Notes under the pieces: model-generated
Databases searched by the model: none
What the model was told of the DNA's origin: nothing
What the model saw: the letters and a program-made list of their open reading frames with translations, nothing else
Made by a program: the position numbers and the translations under genes
Shown: positions 1-6,242 of the stretch, piece after piece
Layout: each line of letters begins with the position of its first letter
Position numbering within the stretch: the stretch's first letter is position 1
Source of the DNA: Bacteroidia bacterium
GTDB taxonomy: Bacteria; Bacteroidota; Bacteroidia; UKL13-3
DNA: 15,477 nt
Assembly (NCBI GenBank): GCA_022402405.1
Contig: JAKRSG010000174.1
Span: 1 to 15,477, forward strand
Direction of reading: 5' to 3'

Positions 1-1607
1 AATTGGTTCAGCCAAGATTCTGAAACAACAGTGTCTCTGTGCAAATTATTATAGTTATTATTTGCTTGGTAGCACATTAAACTTCCATCTTGTAGCCATT
101 GAACATCCAGGCCTGCGCGGTCTATAAACCTTTTCAAGTTACCATCCGGAAACCACTCCATATAGTGACCATGAGGATAATTATTTACCGTAAAAGTTTC
201 ATAACGTAAGGCACCATTTGGATAATAAAATACTTGCCAAGAAGTACCTAAAGCATCTTTATACATGTACTCATTGTTTGAAGAAGAAAAAATGTAAGCC
301 TCAGAGAGTAAATTTCCGTTTTCGTAATATGATTCAAAAGCTCCATTAGCTTTGGCCTTTCTGTGGTTTACCTTGTATTGCAGCAATCCTTCCTCATTGT
401 ATGTCTCATAAATAAGTTTCGAAAAACGCATGGTATCCTTTTCGTTTACCTCATAGGTTCCAAGTTTAAGCAATTTTGCATCCTTCGAATATTCTTTTAG
501 TAAAGCATAGTTATCTAATTTACCTAATACAAACAATTGCCTTTCTACGGCACCATTTTCAAAGTACATTGTTAACAAACCATAAGGTATACCTTGCACA
601 TAGTTCATATCTCTGTTTACTTTTCCATTGCTAAAAAATGATTGATGTATTCCATGCATGAGAGCGGTATCTCTACCATTTACTTTAAACATTTGGTAGG
701 GAATTTTTTCTCTTAATATACCATTAGCGTAATACGTTTTTTCATCGCCTACTATTTGTCCGCGCACATAATTTTTCTCAGATAACACTACTCCTTGTTC
801 AGAATATTCTATCCATTTTCCATGCGGTAAATAATCTTTGTATGGCTGAACCAAACGCACTTTACCATTTTCATAATACTGCAATTGTTTGCCGTTAAAC
901 CGCGGCTTTACATAGGTGTGGCGAATGTTTTCGTAGTAGTATACTTCTCCAACTTTATGCTTTTTACCATTTTCGAACCAAGTTAATTCTTTACCATAAA
1001 CAAGTCCGTTTTGATATTCTATAACAGATTTAAGCGAGCCATTTCTATACCACTCTTTGCTTATGCCATGTAGTTTACCTTTTACATAAAAACATTCTTT
1101 TTCCTTTTTACCATTTTGAAAATACGCTTCATACTTTCCTGTTAGCACCTTATTTACTTCATCTGGCCTATTGGCAAAAACCTTTATCAAAGTATCATAA
1201 GAACCTTTTTGTATTAATACGCCGGCTTCATTCCAAATTTTAAATTTGCCCATGGGGTAATTGCCAACATATTGAATGCTCGACTTCATTTGACCCGTAT
1301 TATAAAATAAGATTTCTTCGCCATTTTTTAGGTCATTCTGGAAATGGGCAATAATCCCAGGCTTTCCACCATCCGTATAAGAAATATACTTACCAGATTT
1401 TTTACCATCTAACATAGAGTAAGACTCTGTTTTTTGTCCGCGTTGGTTAAACACCACCACCTCTGCTTTATTGCCCTTAACTACTTTTATGGAACGGATA
1501 CGCTTAGTTGTGCCATAAGAATCATAATAGGTAGTATCTATACGCGTTTGCGCTTGTAGGTTCAAACCGAATAACATGAGCCATAGTAGGCATCTTATTT
1601 TTTTCAC
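1..1607 (-). CDS. Exported MORN-variant / YwqK-like repeat protein, 3'-truncated by the window edge
   Basis: I translated this frame codon by codon from a GTG at 1607. It stays open for 535 codons to the window edge with no stop, so the C-terminus is missing. The N-terminus is a signal peptide: VKKIRC, a hydrophobic stretch LLWLMLFGLNL, then a probable cleavage site near QAQT. The rest is built from about 14 imperfect repeats of roughly 20-25 residues with the pattern [YF]-x-x-NG-x-[LK]-x(6)-Y-x-x-G-x-x-x-G; examples are YYENGKVR, FFSNGKVN, YFENGAVE and YYPNGALR. This is the MORN-variant repeat (MORN_2) seen in 'YwqK family antitoxin' proteins; despite that database name no toxin partner is evident. 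The GTG is preferred because a TGA lies in frame just upstream. Function is unknown; an envelope or periplasmic scaffold is inference. Repeat family is confident, role is not. Confidence 0.85.
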   Translation of the reverse strand, partial: MKKIRCLLWLMLFGLNLQAQTRIDTTYYDSYGTTKRIRSIKVVKGNKAEVVVFNQRGQKTESYSMLDGKKSGKYISYTDGGKPGIIAHFQNDLKNGEEILFYNTGQMKSSIQYVGNYPMGKFKIWNEAGVLIQKGSYDTLIKVFANRPDEVNKVLTGKYEAYFQNGKKEKECFYVKGKLHGISKEWYRNGSLKSVIEYQNGLVYGKELTWFENGKKHKVGEVYYYENIRHTYVKPRFNGKQLQYYENGKVRLVQPYKDYLPHGKWIEYSEQGVVLSEKNYVRGQIVGDEKTYYANGILREKIPYQMFKVNGRDTALMHGIHQSFFSNGKVNRDMNYVQGIPYGLLTMYFENGAVERQLFVLGKLDNYALLKEYSKDAKLLKLGTYEVNEKDTMRFSKLIYETYNEEGLLQYKVNHRKAKANGAFESYYENGNLLSEAYIFSSSNNEYMYKDALGTSWQVFYYPNGALRYETFTVNNYPHGHYMEWFPDGNLKRFIDRAGLDVQWLQDGSLMCYQANNNYNNLHRDTVVSESWLNQ

Positions 1608-1623
1608 AAGTAATATATTTTCT

Positions 1624-1631
1624 CAAATGTA
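1624..1631 (-). promoter_or_regulatory. -7 promoter box for the MORN-repeat gene
   Basis: On the minus strand this reads TACATTTG, an exact match to the Bacteroidota -7 consensus TAnnTTTG, 16 nt ahead of the GTG at 1607. No good -33 TTG is seen at the usual spacing. The same 11-mer TTTTACATTTG precedes the zinc-ribbon gene at 8975. Confidence 0.5.
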
Positions 1632-1714
1632 AAAATATTTAAGCTAATAAATGGAGTTGATTTGGGAGAGTCATGATGTAAGCATTTTTGGTAAATTAAA
1701 ATTCGAAAATTGCG

Positions 1715-1722
1715 TATACTTG
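1715..1722 (+). promoter_or_regulatory. Probable -7 promoter box for the small-protein/nucleotidyltransferase pair
   Basis: TATACTTG followed by CA matches TAnnTTTG with one mismatch and sits 6 nt before the ATG at 1729. A TTTG at 1687-1690 could be the -33 element, but the 24-nt gap is slightly long. If real, the transcript would be leaderless or nearly so, and the upstream ATG at 1651 could not be the start. Confidence 0.4.
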
Positions 1723-1728
1723 CATAGC

Positions 1729-1878
1729 ATGATTCAAAAAAAACTGCACATATCTGAGCAAGAAAAGTTGCAACATCGCCTTTCATTATCTTATGAAGAG
1801 CGCTACAAAGCCGCTATGCGCATGATTAGATTGGTTCACAAATTAAAGCAAGCAAAAATTATCAAACCTACAACCTAA
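1729..1878 (+). CDS. Small basic protein of unknown function, partner of a nucleotidyltransferase
   Basis: A 49-residue protein beginning MIQKKLHISEQEK. It is rich in Lys and Arg and has a likely amphipathic helix around YEERYKAAMRMIRLVHKLKQ. The stop codon TAA is followed immediately by the ATG of the nucleotidyltransferase gene (zero-nucleotide gap), so the two are almost certainly co-transcribed and translationally coupled. The same frame is open from an ATG at 1651, giving 75 residues. I prefer 1729 because the extra 26 codons run over a promoter-like sequence (TATACTTG at 1715) and give an unconvincing peptide. I do not recognise a family. Small proteins encoded directly before AbiEii-like nucleotidyltransferases suggest a regulatory or antitoxin-like partner, but that is inference from position only. 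Confidence 0.55.
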   Translation: MIQKKLHISEQEKLQHRLSLSYEERYKAAMRMIRLVHKLKQAKIIKPTT

Positions 1879-2355
1879 ATGGATATACTTGATGAAGATT
1901 TATTAGGACTTTGGGAAAAGCTTTCTAAAAACGAAGTTCAATATATTATGGTTGGCGGATTTGCGGCCATTATGCATGGTATTTCAAGAATAACGCAAGA
2001 TGTTGATATTTGGATTAAAGACACTCCAGATAATCGAATTCGCTTAAGAAAAACGATAAAGGAACTTGGCTTAGGTGATTTTGAAAGTATAGAAAAAATG
2101 GAGTTTGTTCCTGGCTGGACAAGCATTTATTTAGGACTAGGATTGGAGTTGGATATTATGACTTACCTTAAGCTATTTCCCCAAACTAGTTTCGATGATT
2201 GTTTTCAAAAATCATATAAGGCAATTATTAATGGTATTAGCATTCCATTTTTACATATAAATCAGTTAATGGAAGAAAAAGAAGCAAATGCAAGACCTAA
2301 AGATTTGTTGGATTTAGAGGAACTTAGGAAAATTGTTTCGGAAGAGAAAAAATAA
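1879..2355 (+). CDS. AbiEii-type nucleotidyltransferase, stand-alone
   Basis: A 158-residue protein with the nucleotidyltransferase-fold signature. The glycine motif MVGGFAA (residues 24-30) leads to HGISRITQDVDI (33-44), which supplies the metal-binding Asp41 and Asp43. A third acidic residue is probably Asp92 in LELDIM. The C-terminus carries the family's LMEEKEANARPKDLLDLEEL pattern (residues 130-149; Lys-x-x-x-Ala-x-x-Arg then KDxxD). All expected catalytic residues are present, so the enzyme looks active. Relatives include AbiEii/MenT-like toxins that transfer nucleotides to tRNA, minor antibiotic nucleotidyltransferases and many uncharacterised bacterial proteins; the substrate here cannot be read from sequence. 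The gene follows the small basic protein with no gap and ends one base before a palindrome cluster. A toxin-antitoxin or defence role is possible but not shown. Confidence 0.8.
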   Translation: MDILDEDLLGLWEKLSKNEVQYIMVGGFAAIMHGISRITQDVDIWIKDTPDNRIRLRKTIKELGLGDFESIEKMEFVPGWTSIYLGLGLELDIMTYLKLFPQTSFDDCFQKSYKAIINGISIPFLHINQLMEEKEANARPKDLLDLEELRKIVSEEKK

Positions 2356-2408
2356 ATCATTTACCTTGAAAATCTATAGCGCAACTATTAATTTTCAAGG
2401 TAAATGAT
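2356..2408 (+). repeat. Palindrome 1: 18-bp perfect stem directly after the nucleotidyltransferase stop
   Basis: The left arm ATCATTTACCTTGAAAAT (2356-2373) is the exact reverse complement of 2391-2408, with a 17-nt centre. The inner part, 2363-2401, is a 39-nt unit repeated at 2415-2453 with 34 of 39 bases identical. It probably acts as a transcription terminator or mRNA 3'-end stabiliser for the plus-strand pair, although there is no T-run after it. Confidence 0.75.
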
Positions 2409-2414
2409 GTTTAA

Positions 2415-2453
2415 ACCTTGAAAATCTATAGTAAAACTATGGATTTTCAAGGT
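2415..2453 (+). repeat. Palindrome 2: tandem second copy of the 39-nt palindromic unit
   Basis: Arms ACCTTGAAAATCTATAGT (2415-2432) and 2436-2453 pair over 18 positions with one G-U type mismatch and an AAA loop. The five differences from unit 1 all fall in the centre: three in the middle and two just inside the right arm. The outer 11 bases of each arm are identical. The facing arms of the two units (2391-2401 and 2415-2425) can also pair with each other, so alternative foldings exist. Confidence 0.7.
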
Positions 2454-2460
2454 TCAGACT

Positions 2461-2494
2461 AAAAAAAATGGTCTGAAGAAAACTCCAGACCATT
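2461..2494 (-). terminator. Rho-independent terminator of the sigma-factor gene
   Basis: Inverted repeat AATGGTCTG (2467-2475) and CAGACCATT (2486-2494) with a 10-nt loop. On the minus strand the hairpin is followed by a run of eight T (the A-run 2461-2468, partly shared with the stem). It lies about 42 bp beyond the rpoD stop codon, in the orientation expected for rpoD. Confidence 0.7.
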
Positions 2495-2510
2495 CTAAAT
2501 TCTATGGACT

Positions 2511-2526
2511 ATGGTCTATGGACCAT
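2511..2526. repeat. Small palindrome in an ATGGACT/ATGGTCT-rich stretch
   Basis: ATGGTC, a TATG loop, then GACCAT: a 6-bp stem. It lies in a low-complexity stretch (2503-2526) built from variants of ATGGACT and ATGGTCT, between the rpoD terminator and the rpoD stop codon. It also resembles the arms of the neighbouring terminator. No function is assigned. Confidence 0.4.
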
Positions 2527-2536
2527 CGACTAAAAT

Positions 2537-3400
2537 CTACCCCAAATACGCTTTTAAGATTTTGCTCTTGCTCGATTTGCGCAACCTGCGAAGGGCTTTT
2601 TCTTTAATCTGACGAACGCGCTCGCGGGTTAGACCAATCTTTTCTGAGATATCTTCTAAGGTATGAGCCGGACCACCATCTAAGCCGTAGTAATATTTTA
2701 GCACATCGCGCTCTTTTTCACTAAGCGTTGAGATAACGCGATTGATTTCTTTTTGAAGTGACTCGTTAATTAATTGTACATCCGGACGAGGTTCGTCGTT
2801 TGTATCTAATATACCTAGTAAAGTATTGTCTTCACCATCTGTAAGAGGTGCATCTATACTTAAATGACGACCAGTAGAACGCAAGGCGTTTTCTACTTCT
2901 TGCAATGGAATATCCATAGCCTCTGCAATTTCTTCTACGGTTGGTTCGCGCTCTAATTCTTGCTCTAAACGAGCAGAAGTATTACCAATTCTACCAATAG
3001 AACCTACTTTATTTAAAGGCAAGCGTACAATTCTAGATTGATCTGCTAATGCTTGCAAAATAGACTGACGAATCCACCAAACGGCGTATGAAATAAATTT
3101 AAAACCACGAGTTTCATCAAAACGCTTAGCAGCTTTAATTAAACCTAAATTTCCTTCGTTAATTAAATCACCTAAAGTTAATCCTTGGTTTTGATATTGT
3201 TTAGAAACAGAAACCACAAAACGTAAATTGGCGTTCACTAAACGCTCTAAAGCTACTTGATCGCCTTCTCTAATTCTTCTTGCTAACTCAACTTCCTCTT
3301 GAGCATCAATCATCGGTACCTTGCTAATTTCATTTAGGTACTTGTCTAGAGATTTACTCTCGCGATTGGTAAACTGTTTGCTTATTTTAAGCTGCCTCAT
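2537..3400 (-). CDS. rpoD: Primary RNA polymerase sigma factor RpoD/SigA
   Basis: A 287-residue group 1 sigma factor of the short Bacteroidota type, lacking region 1.1 and the large non-conserved insert of E. coli sigma-70. Region 1.2 is LDKYLNEISKVPMID (about 18-32). Region 2 spans about 50-125: core-binding segment NLGLIKAAKRFDETRGFKF, then the promoter-melting and -10-reading helix ISYAVWWIRQSI, with aromatic residues Tyr105, Trp108 and Trp109. Region 3 covers about 130-200, including SIDAPL. Region 4 ends in the helix-turn-helix TLEDISEKIGLTRERVRQIKEKALRRLR (about 247-274), which contacts the -33 element. It directs the bulk of vegetative transcription. The gene is monocistronic, with a clear terminator downstream and a 180-bp gap upstream. 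The ATG at 3400 gives the usual MRQLKI start of this phylum. Confidence 0.97.
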   Translation of the reverse strand: MRQLKISKQFTNRESKSLDKYLNEISKVPMIDAQEEVELARRIREGDQVALERLVNANLRFVVSVSKQYQNQGLTLGDLINEGNLGLIKAAKRFDETRGFKFISYAVWWIRQSILQALADQSRIVRLPLNKVGSIGRIGNTSARLEQELEREPTVEEIAEAMDIPLQEVENALRSTGRHLSIDAPLTDGEDNTLLGILDTNDEPRPDVQLINESLQKEINRVISTLSEKERDVLKYYYGLDGGPAHTLEDISEKIGLTRERVRQIKEKALRRLRKSSKSKILKAYLG

Positions 3401-3449
3401 GTTATATAATGTCCCTTCTTGTAATTTTAAAGAATCTGCAAATTTCGTG

Positions 3450-3480
3450 AAAAGATATGTTTATCCATGAAAAAAACAAG
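3450..3480 (-). promoter_or_regulatory. Candidate promoter for rpoD
   Basis: On the minus strand CTTG (3477-3480) is followed after 19 nt by TATCTTTT (3450-3457), close to TTTG-N19-TAnnTTTG, with one mismatch in each element. The transcript would have a leader of about 40 nt before the ATG at 3400. The rest of 3401-3580 shows no gene. Confidence 0.4.
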
Positions 3481-3580
3481 GATAATTTGTCAAATAATTG
3501 TTTTTCAGTTAATTAATAATAAATTTCAGGCTGAACCTATTTGTCAGGCCCACCCATTCGTTTTTACTCAAAAGCTCCTA

Positions 3581-5701
3581 CTAACCAAACACTTGATACA
3601 CAATTAAGCTACTGCCATATGCCAAAACGGTAAGGTAAACAAACTGAATAATGGCCCATTTGGCAGAAGCTGTTTCCTTTTTTACAATAGCCACCGTACT
3701 CATACATTGTAAGGCAAATGCATAAAAAAGTAACAATGAAAAAACAGTTGCCAAAGAATACGTTGGCTTGTTAGTAACCGGGTTTTTCTCCTTCAACATA
3801 GCCTCGCGAATAGAGTCTAAATCATCATCCGAACCACTAACACTGTAAATGGTGCTCATAGTTCCAACAAACACTTCGCGAGCAGCTAAAGAGGTAAGCA
3901 ATGAAATTCCTATTTTCCAATCAAACCCCAGCGGTAAAATGGCAGGCTCAATAAATTTCCCAAACTGTCCGGCATAACTAGCCTCTAAAAAATCTGCATT
4001 TTGTTGCAGGCTCAAGCCTTCTATTAATGCCTCATTTTGTTCTGCCTCATTCATCTGCTCCATCAAGTTTTTATACTTCAAACTCACGGCATCCATTTTG
4101 TCTTTTGGTCCGGTAGAAGCCAATACCCATAACACCACAGAAACAGCAATGATTATTTTACCTGCACCCAATACAAATGCACCTGCTTTTTCATACAATG
4201 TAATGAGAATATTAGAAGCCAATGGCATTTTATAACCCGGTAATTCCATCAAAAAATAATTCTGTTGATTAGACTTAATAAACTGCTTAAAAATCCAAGC
4301 ACTTAATAAAGCAGCCACAAAACCCACTAAGTACATAAACATAAGCACCAATCCGTGTATGTTAAACGGACCAAACACCGCGGTATCGGGAATAAACAAA
4401 GAAATTAATAAAGTATAAACAGGCAAGCGGGCAGAGCAGCTCATTAACGGAATAACCAAAATAGTTATAAGGCGCTCACGTTTATTTTCTATACTTCTAC
4501 TTGCCATAATACTTGGCACAGCACAGGCCATTCCGCCAATTAAAGGTACAATAGATTTGCCATTCATACCAAACGGACGCATAACTTTATCCATAATAAA
4601 ACCTACGCGAGCCATGTAACCTATATCCTCTAAAATGGCAATAAAGAAAAACAAAACAATAATTTGTGGCAAAAACACAATTACTCCGCTTAATCCAGCC
4701 AATATGCCCTGAACCAATAAATCATTCAGAACCCCTGCAGGCAATGTATTTTGTACGTATGTTGATAAGGCAGCAAATCCCATTTCTACCAAATCCATTG
4801 GATAAGTACTCCAACTAAAAACAGCTTGAAATATTAAAAACATTAATGCTAAAAATATTCCAATCCCATAAAAACGATGAGTTAAAATAGCATCCACTTT
4901 TCGGGTTAAGCTCTTCTTTAAATTATCTTGCGTTTTTAGTCGCGCAGCCTTAACCGCAGTATCTATAATATGATAGCGAGCAAAAACCTCCTCTTCTAAA
5001 AACCTACGAACATCAAATGCATGTGCATCGAAAATAGCCTTTAACCTAACAGATTTTTCACTCAACAAATCCTTGGCATTTATAGCATATTGCAACGCAG
5101 CATAAGCATTACGTTTATCTGTTGCTTTACTGAGTTGGTTCAGCAAGTCTTTACTTACATTCTCTAGAGAAAAATACTCTTTATGTACCTCAGGTAAATT
5201 AGTTAAAAGCTCATTTTTTAACTCATCAATACCATGTTTATTTCTGGCATTTATAGGTAAAATTCTAACCCCTAACTCTTGCTCTAACTTATGAATATCG
5301 TATGCAATACCTCTGCGTTCTGCTACGTCCATCATGTTTAAAGCTATAATGGCAGGCACACCTAAATCGCTTACTTGTGTATATAAAAGTAGGTTTCTTT
5401 TTAAGTTGGAGGCATCTGCAATAAAGATTACCAAATCTGGGTAATTGGTTTCCGACTTATTGCGCAATATCTCGTAGGTTACTAGCTCGTCGGCCGACTT
5501 TGGATACAAGCTATACGTGCCCGGTAAATCTATTAATTGTAGCTTTACGGTATCGCTTAACTTGGCTTCGCCAATCTTCTTTTCTACTGTTGTTCCCGGG
5601 AAATTGCTAACCTTTTGATTTAAGCCCGTTAAAGCATTAAACAGAGATGTTTTGCCACAGTTGGGATTTCCAACAAGAGCTACCGTAATTATTCTTTCCA
5701 T
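3581..5701 (-). CDS. feoB: Ferrous iron transporter FeoB (GTPase-permease)
   Basis: A 706-residue inner-membrane Fe(II) importer. The N-terminal G domain shows G1 GNPNCGKTS (11-19), G2 around FPGTTVE (34-40), G3 DLPG (58-61) and G4 NMMD (122-125). A helical regulatory domain follows to about residue 270, then the polytopic membrane part. That part contains two gate motifs: LEDIGYMARVGFIMDK followed by GGMACAVPSIMASR, and later PLMSCSARLPVY, each with a conserved cysteine thought to lie on the iron path. The length is normal for the family. Its ATG lies inside the last codons of feoA (13-nt overlap), so the two are translationally coupled. In Bacteroides FeoA is often fused to FeoB; here they are separate. 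No FeoC is present. Regulation by iron is expected, but no classical Fur box was found. Confidence 0.97.
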   Translation of the reverse strand: MERIITVALVGNPNCGKTSLFNALTGLNQKVSNFPGTTVEKKIGEAKLSDTVKLQLIDLPGTYSLYPKSADELVTYEILRNKSETNYPDLVIFIADASNLKRNLLLYTQVSDLGVPAIIALNMMDVAERRGIAYDIHKLEQELGVRILPINARNKHGIDELKNELLTNLPEVHKEYFSLENVSKDLLNQLSKATDKRNAYAALQYAINAKDLLSEKSVRLKAIFDAHAFDVRRFLEEEVFARYHIIDTAVKAARLKTQDNLKKSLTRKVDAILTHRFYGIGIFLALMFLIFQAVFSWSTYPMDLVEMGFAALSTYVQNTLPAGVLNDLLVQGILAGLSGVIVFLPQIIVLFFFIAILEDIGYMARVGFIMDKVMRPFGMNGKSIVPLIGGMACAVPSIMASRSIENKRERLITILVIPLMSCSARLPVYTLLISLFIPDTAVFGPFNIHGLVLMFMYLVGFVAALLSAWIFKQFIKSNQQNYFLMELPGYKMPLASNILITLYEKAGAFVLGAGKIIIAVSVVLWVLASTGPKDKMDAVSLKYKNLMEQMNEAEQNEALIEGLSLQQNADFLEASYAGQFGKFIEPAILPLGFDWKIGISLLTSLAAREVFVGTMSTIYSVSGSDDDLDSIREAMLKEKNPVTNKPTYSLATVFSLLLFYAFALQCMSTVAIVKKETASAKWAIIQFVYLTVLAYGSSLIVYQVFG

Positions 5702-5922
5702 TCACGTAATTCTATTTCAACATGCGCCGCATCCTCTAAACGCAAACATAATTTCGACTCACCAATACTTATAGCAATGGGGTCGCCAAAAGGTGCAATA
5801 TTTTCCAACGAAACCGTTTCGCCAGGTAATACCCCCATCTCAAATAATTTTAATGCAAGCACATCTCCATTCACCTTAGTAACAAGGGCTTGATCTCCTT
5901 TTTTTATCTCCGACAATTTCAT
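5689..5922 (-). CDS. feoA: FeoA, SH3-like partner of the ferrous iron transporter
   Basis: A 77-residue cytoplasmic protein with the FeoA SH3-like barrel pattern. Visible features are L-x-x-MGVLPGETV (residues 27-37), PFGDPIAISIG (44-54) and a closing LCLRLEDAAHVEI. It binds FeoB and is needed for Fe(II) transport. It is the first gene of feoA-feoB and overlaps feoB by 13 nt. The ATG at 5922 has no Shine-Dalgarno sequence, as is usual in this phylum; the start codon is part of a small ATTGC/GCAAT stem (5921-5934) that could modulate initiation. A short dyad GATTG-TTGT-CAATC at 5963-5976, about 41 bp upstream, is a possible operator. Confidence 0.93.
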   Translation of the reverse strand: MKLSEIKKGDQALVTKVNGDVLALKLFEMGVLPGETVSLENIAPFGDPIAISIGESKLCLRLEDAAHVEIELREWKE

Positions 5923-6033
5923 TGCGGCGGCAATTTAGACTTTTTCTAAATAGCTACAAAATGATTGTTGTCAATCTTTTCTTTTTTACTCAATGCTTCG
6001 CTTTTAAAACTTTATACCAGATTTAAGATTAAT

Positions 6034-6233
6034 ATTTTTCGGGCTGAACCAAAACATGAAACACATTAATAGTGAGGAAAATAAATTACAATACTTAAAA
6101 CTAAAACATACTAAAGTCAACAAAACTTTACTCAAACTTCTTCTTTCAAATAACTCATAAATAAAATATTTGAGCGCTATATAGTTATTTGCGTTCGCAT
6201 AGGTTGAATCAGCGTTGGTTCAGCCCGAAAAAT
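6034..6233. repeat. 200-bp segment bounded by perfect 19-bp inverted repeats
   Basis: The left arm ATTTTTCGGGCTGAACCAA (6034-6052) is the exact reverse complement of 6215-6233; 162 bp lie between. Pairing stops at both ends of each arm. No target-site duplication is evident outside the arms, which argues against a recent transposon-like insertion. The right arm ends 9 bases before the yifB start. Arm length and spacing resemble invertible promoter cassettes known from Bacteroides. A non-autonomous mobile element remnant or a paired regulator site are alternatives. Confidence 0.7.
6096..6124 (-). promoter_or_regulatory. Candidate promoter inside the inverted-repeat segment, pointing to feoAB
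   Basis: On the minus strand TTTG (6121-6124) is followed after 17 nt by TAGTTTTA (6096-6103), one mismatch from TAnnTTTG. An overlapping alternative, TATGTTTT (6103-6110), has a TTTG 22 nt upstream (6133-6136). Both direct transcription leftward to feoA with a leader of roughly 170 nt. No equally good rightward promoter was found between the repeats. Confidence 0.35.
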
Positions 6234-6242
6234 TAAAAGCTT

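Larger units (their letters stand above)
5923..6242. other. Divergent feoA/yifB intergenic region without a gene
   Basis: These 320 bp carry no convincing reading frame. From the feoA side they hold a small stem over the feoA start (to 5934), a GATTG-TTGT-CAATC dyad at 5963-5976, and then the 200-bp segment 6034-6233 flanked by perfect 19-bp inverted repeats. The last nine bases before the yifB ATG are not part of the repeat. Promoters for both feoAB (leftward) and yifB (rightward) must lie here. The segment is strongly AT-rich apart from the repeat cores. Confidence 0.6.

Noticed and set aside
1..1607. Antitoxin function for the YwqK-like repeat protein
   Set aside because: The name comes from database labels; the protein has a signal peptide and no adjacent toxin, so an antitoxin role is not supported.
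1651..1728. Upstream ATG at 1651 as start of the small protein
   Set aside because: The extra 26 codons overlap a promoter-like TATACTTG and give an unconvincing peptide; the ATG at 1729 is preferred, but the longer form is possible.
3529..3550. Possible feoB terminator: GGCCTGA/TCAGCC on the minus strand
   Set aside because: Stem is short with a bulge and is not followed by a clean T-run, so it is not listed as a terminator.
5963..5976. GATTG-TTGT-CAATC dyad as a Fur box upstream of feoA
   Set aside because: Only 5-bp arms and no match to the Fur consensus; kept only as a possible operator in the feoA entry.
6034..6233. Inverted-repeat segment as an intact insertion sequence
   Set aside because: Only 200 bp, no transposase, and no flanking target-site duplication that I could find.
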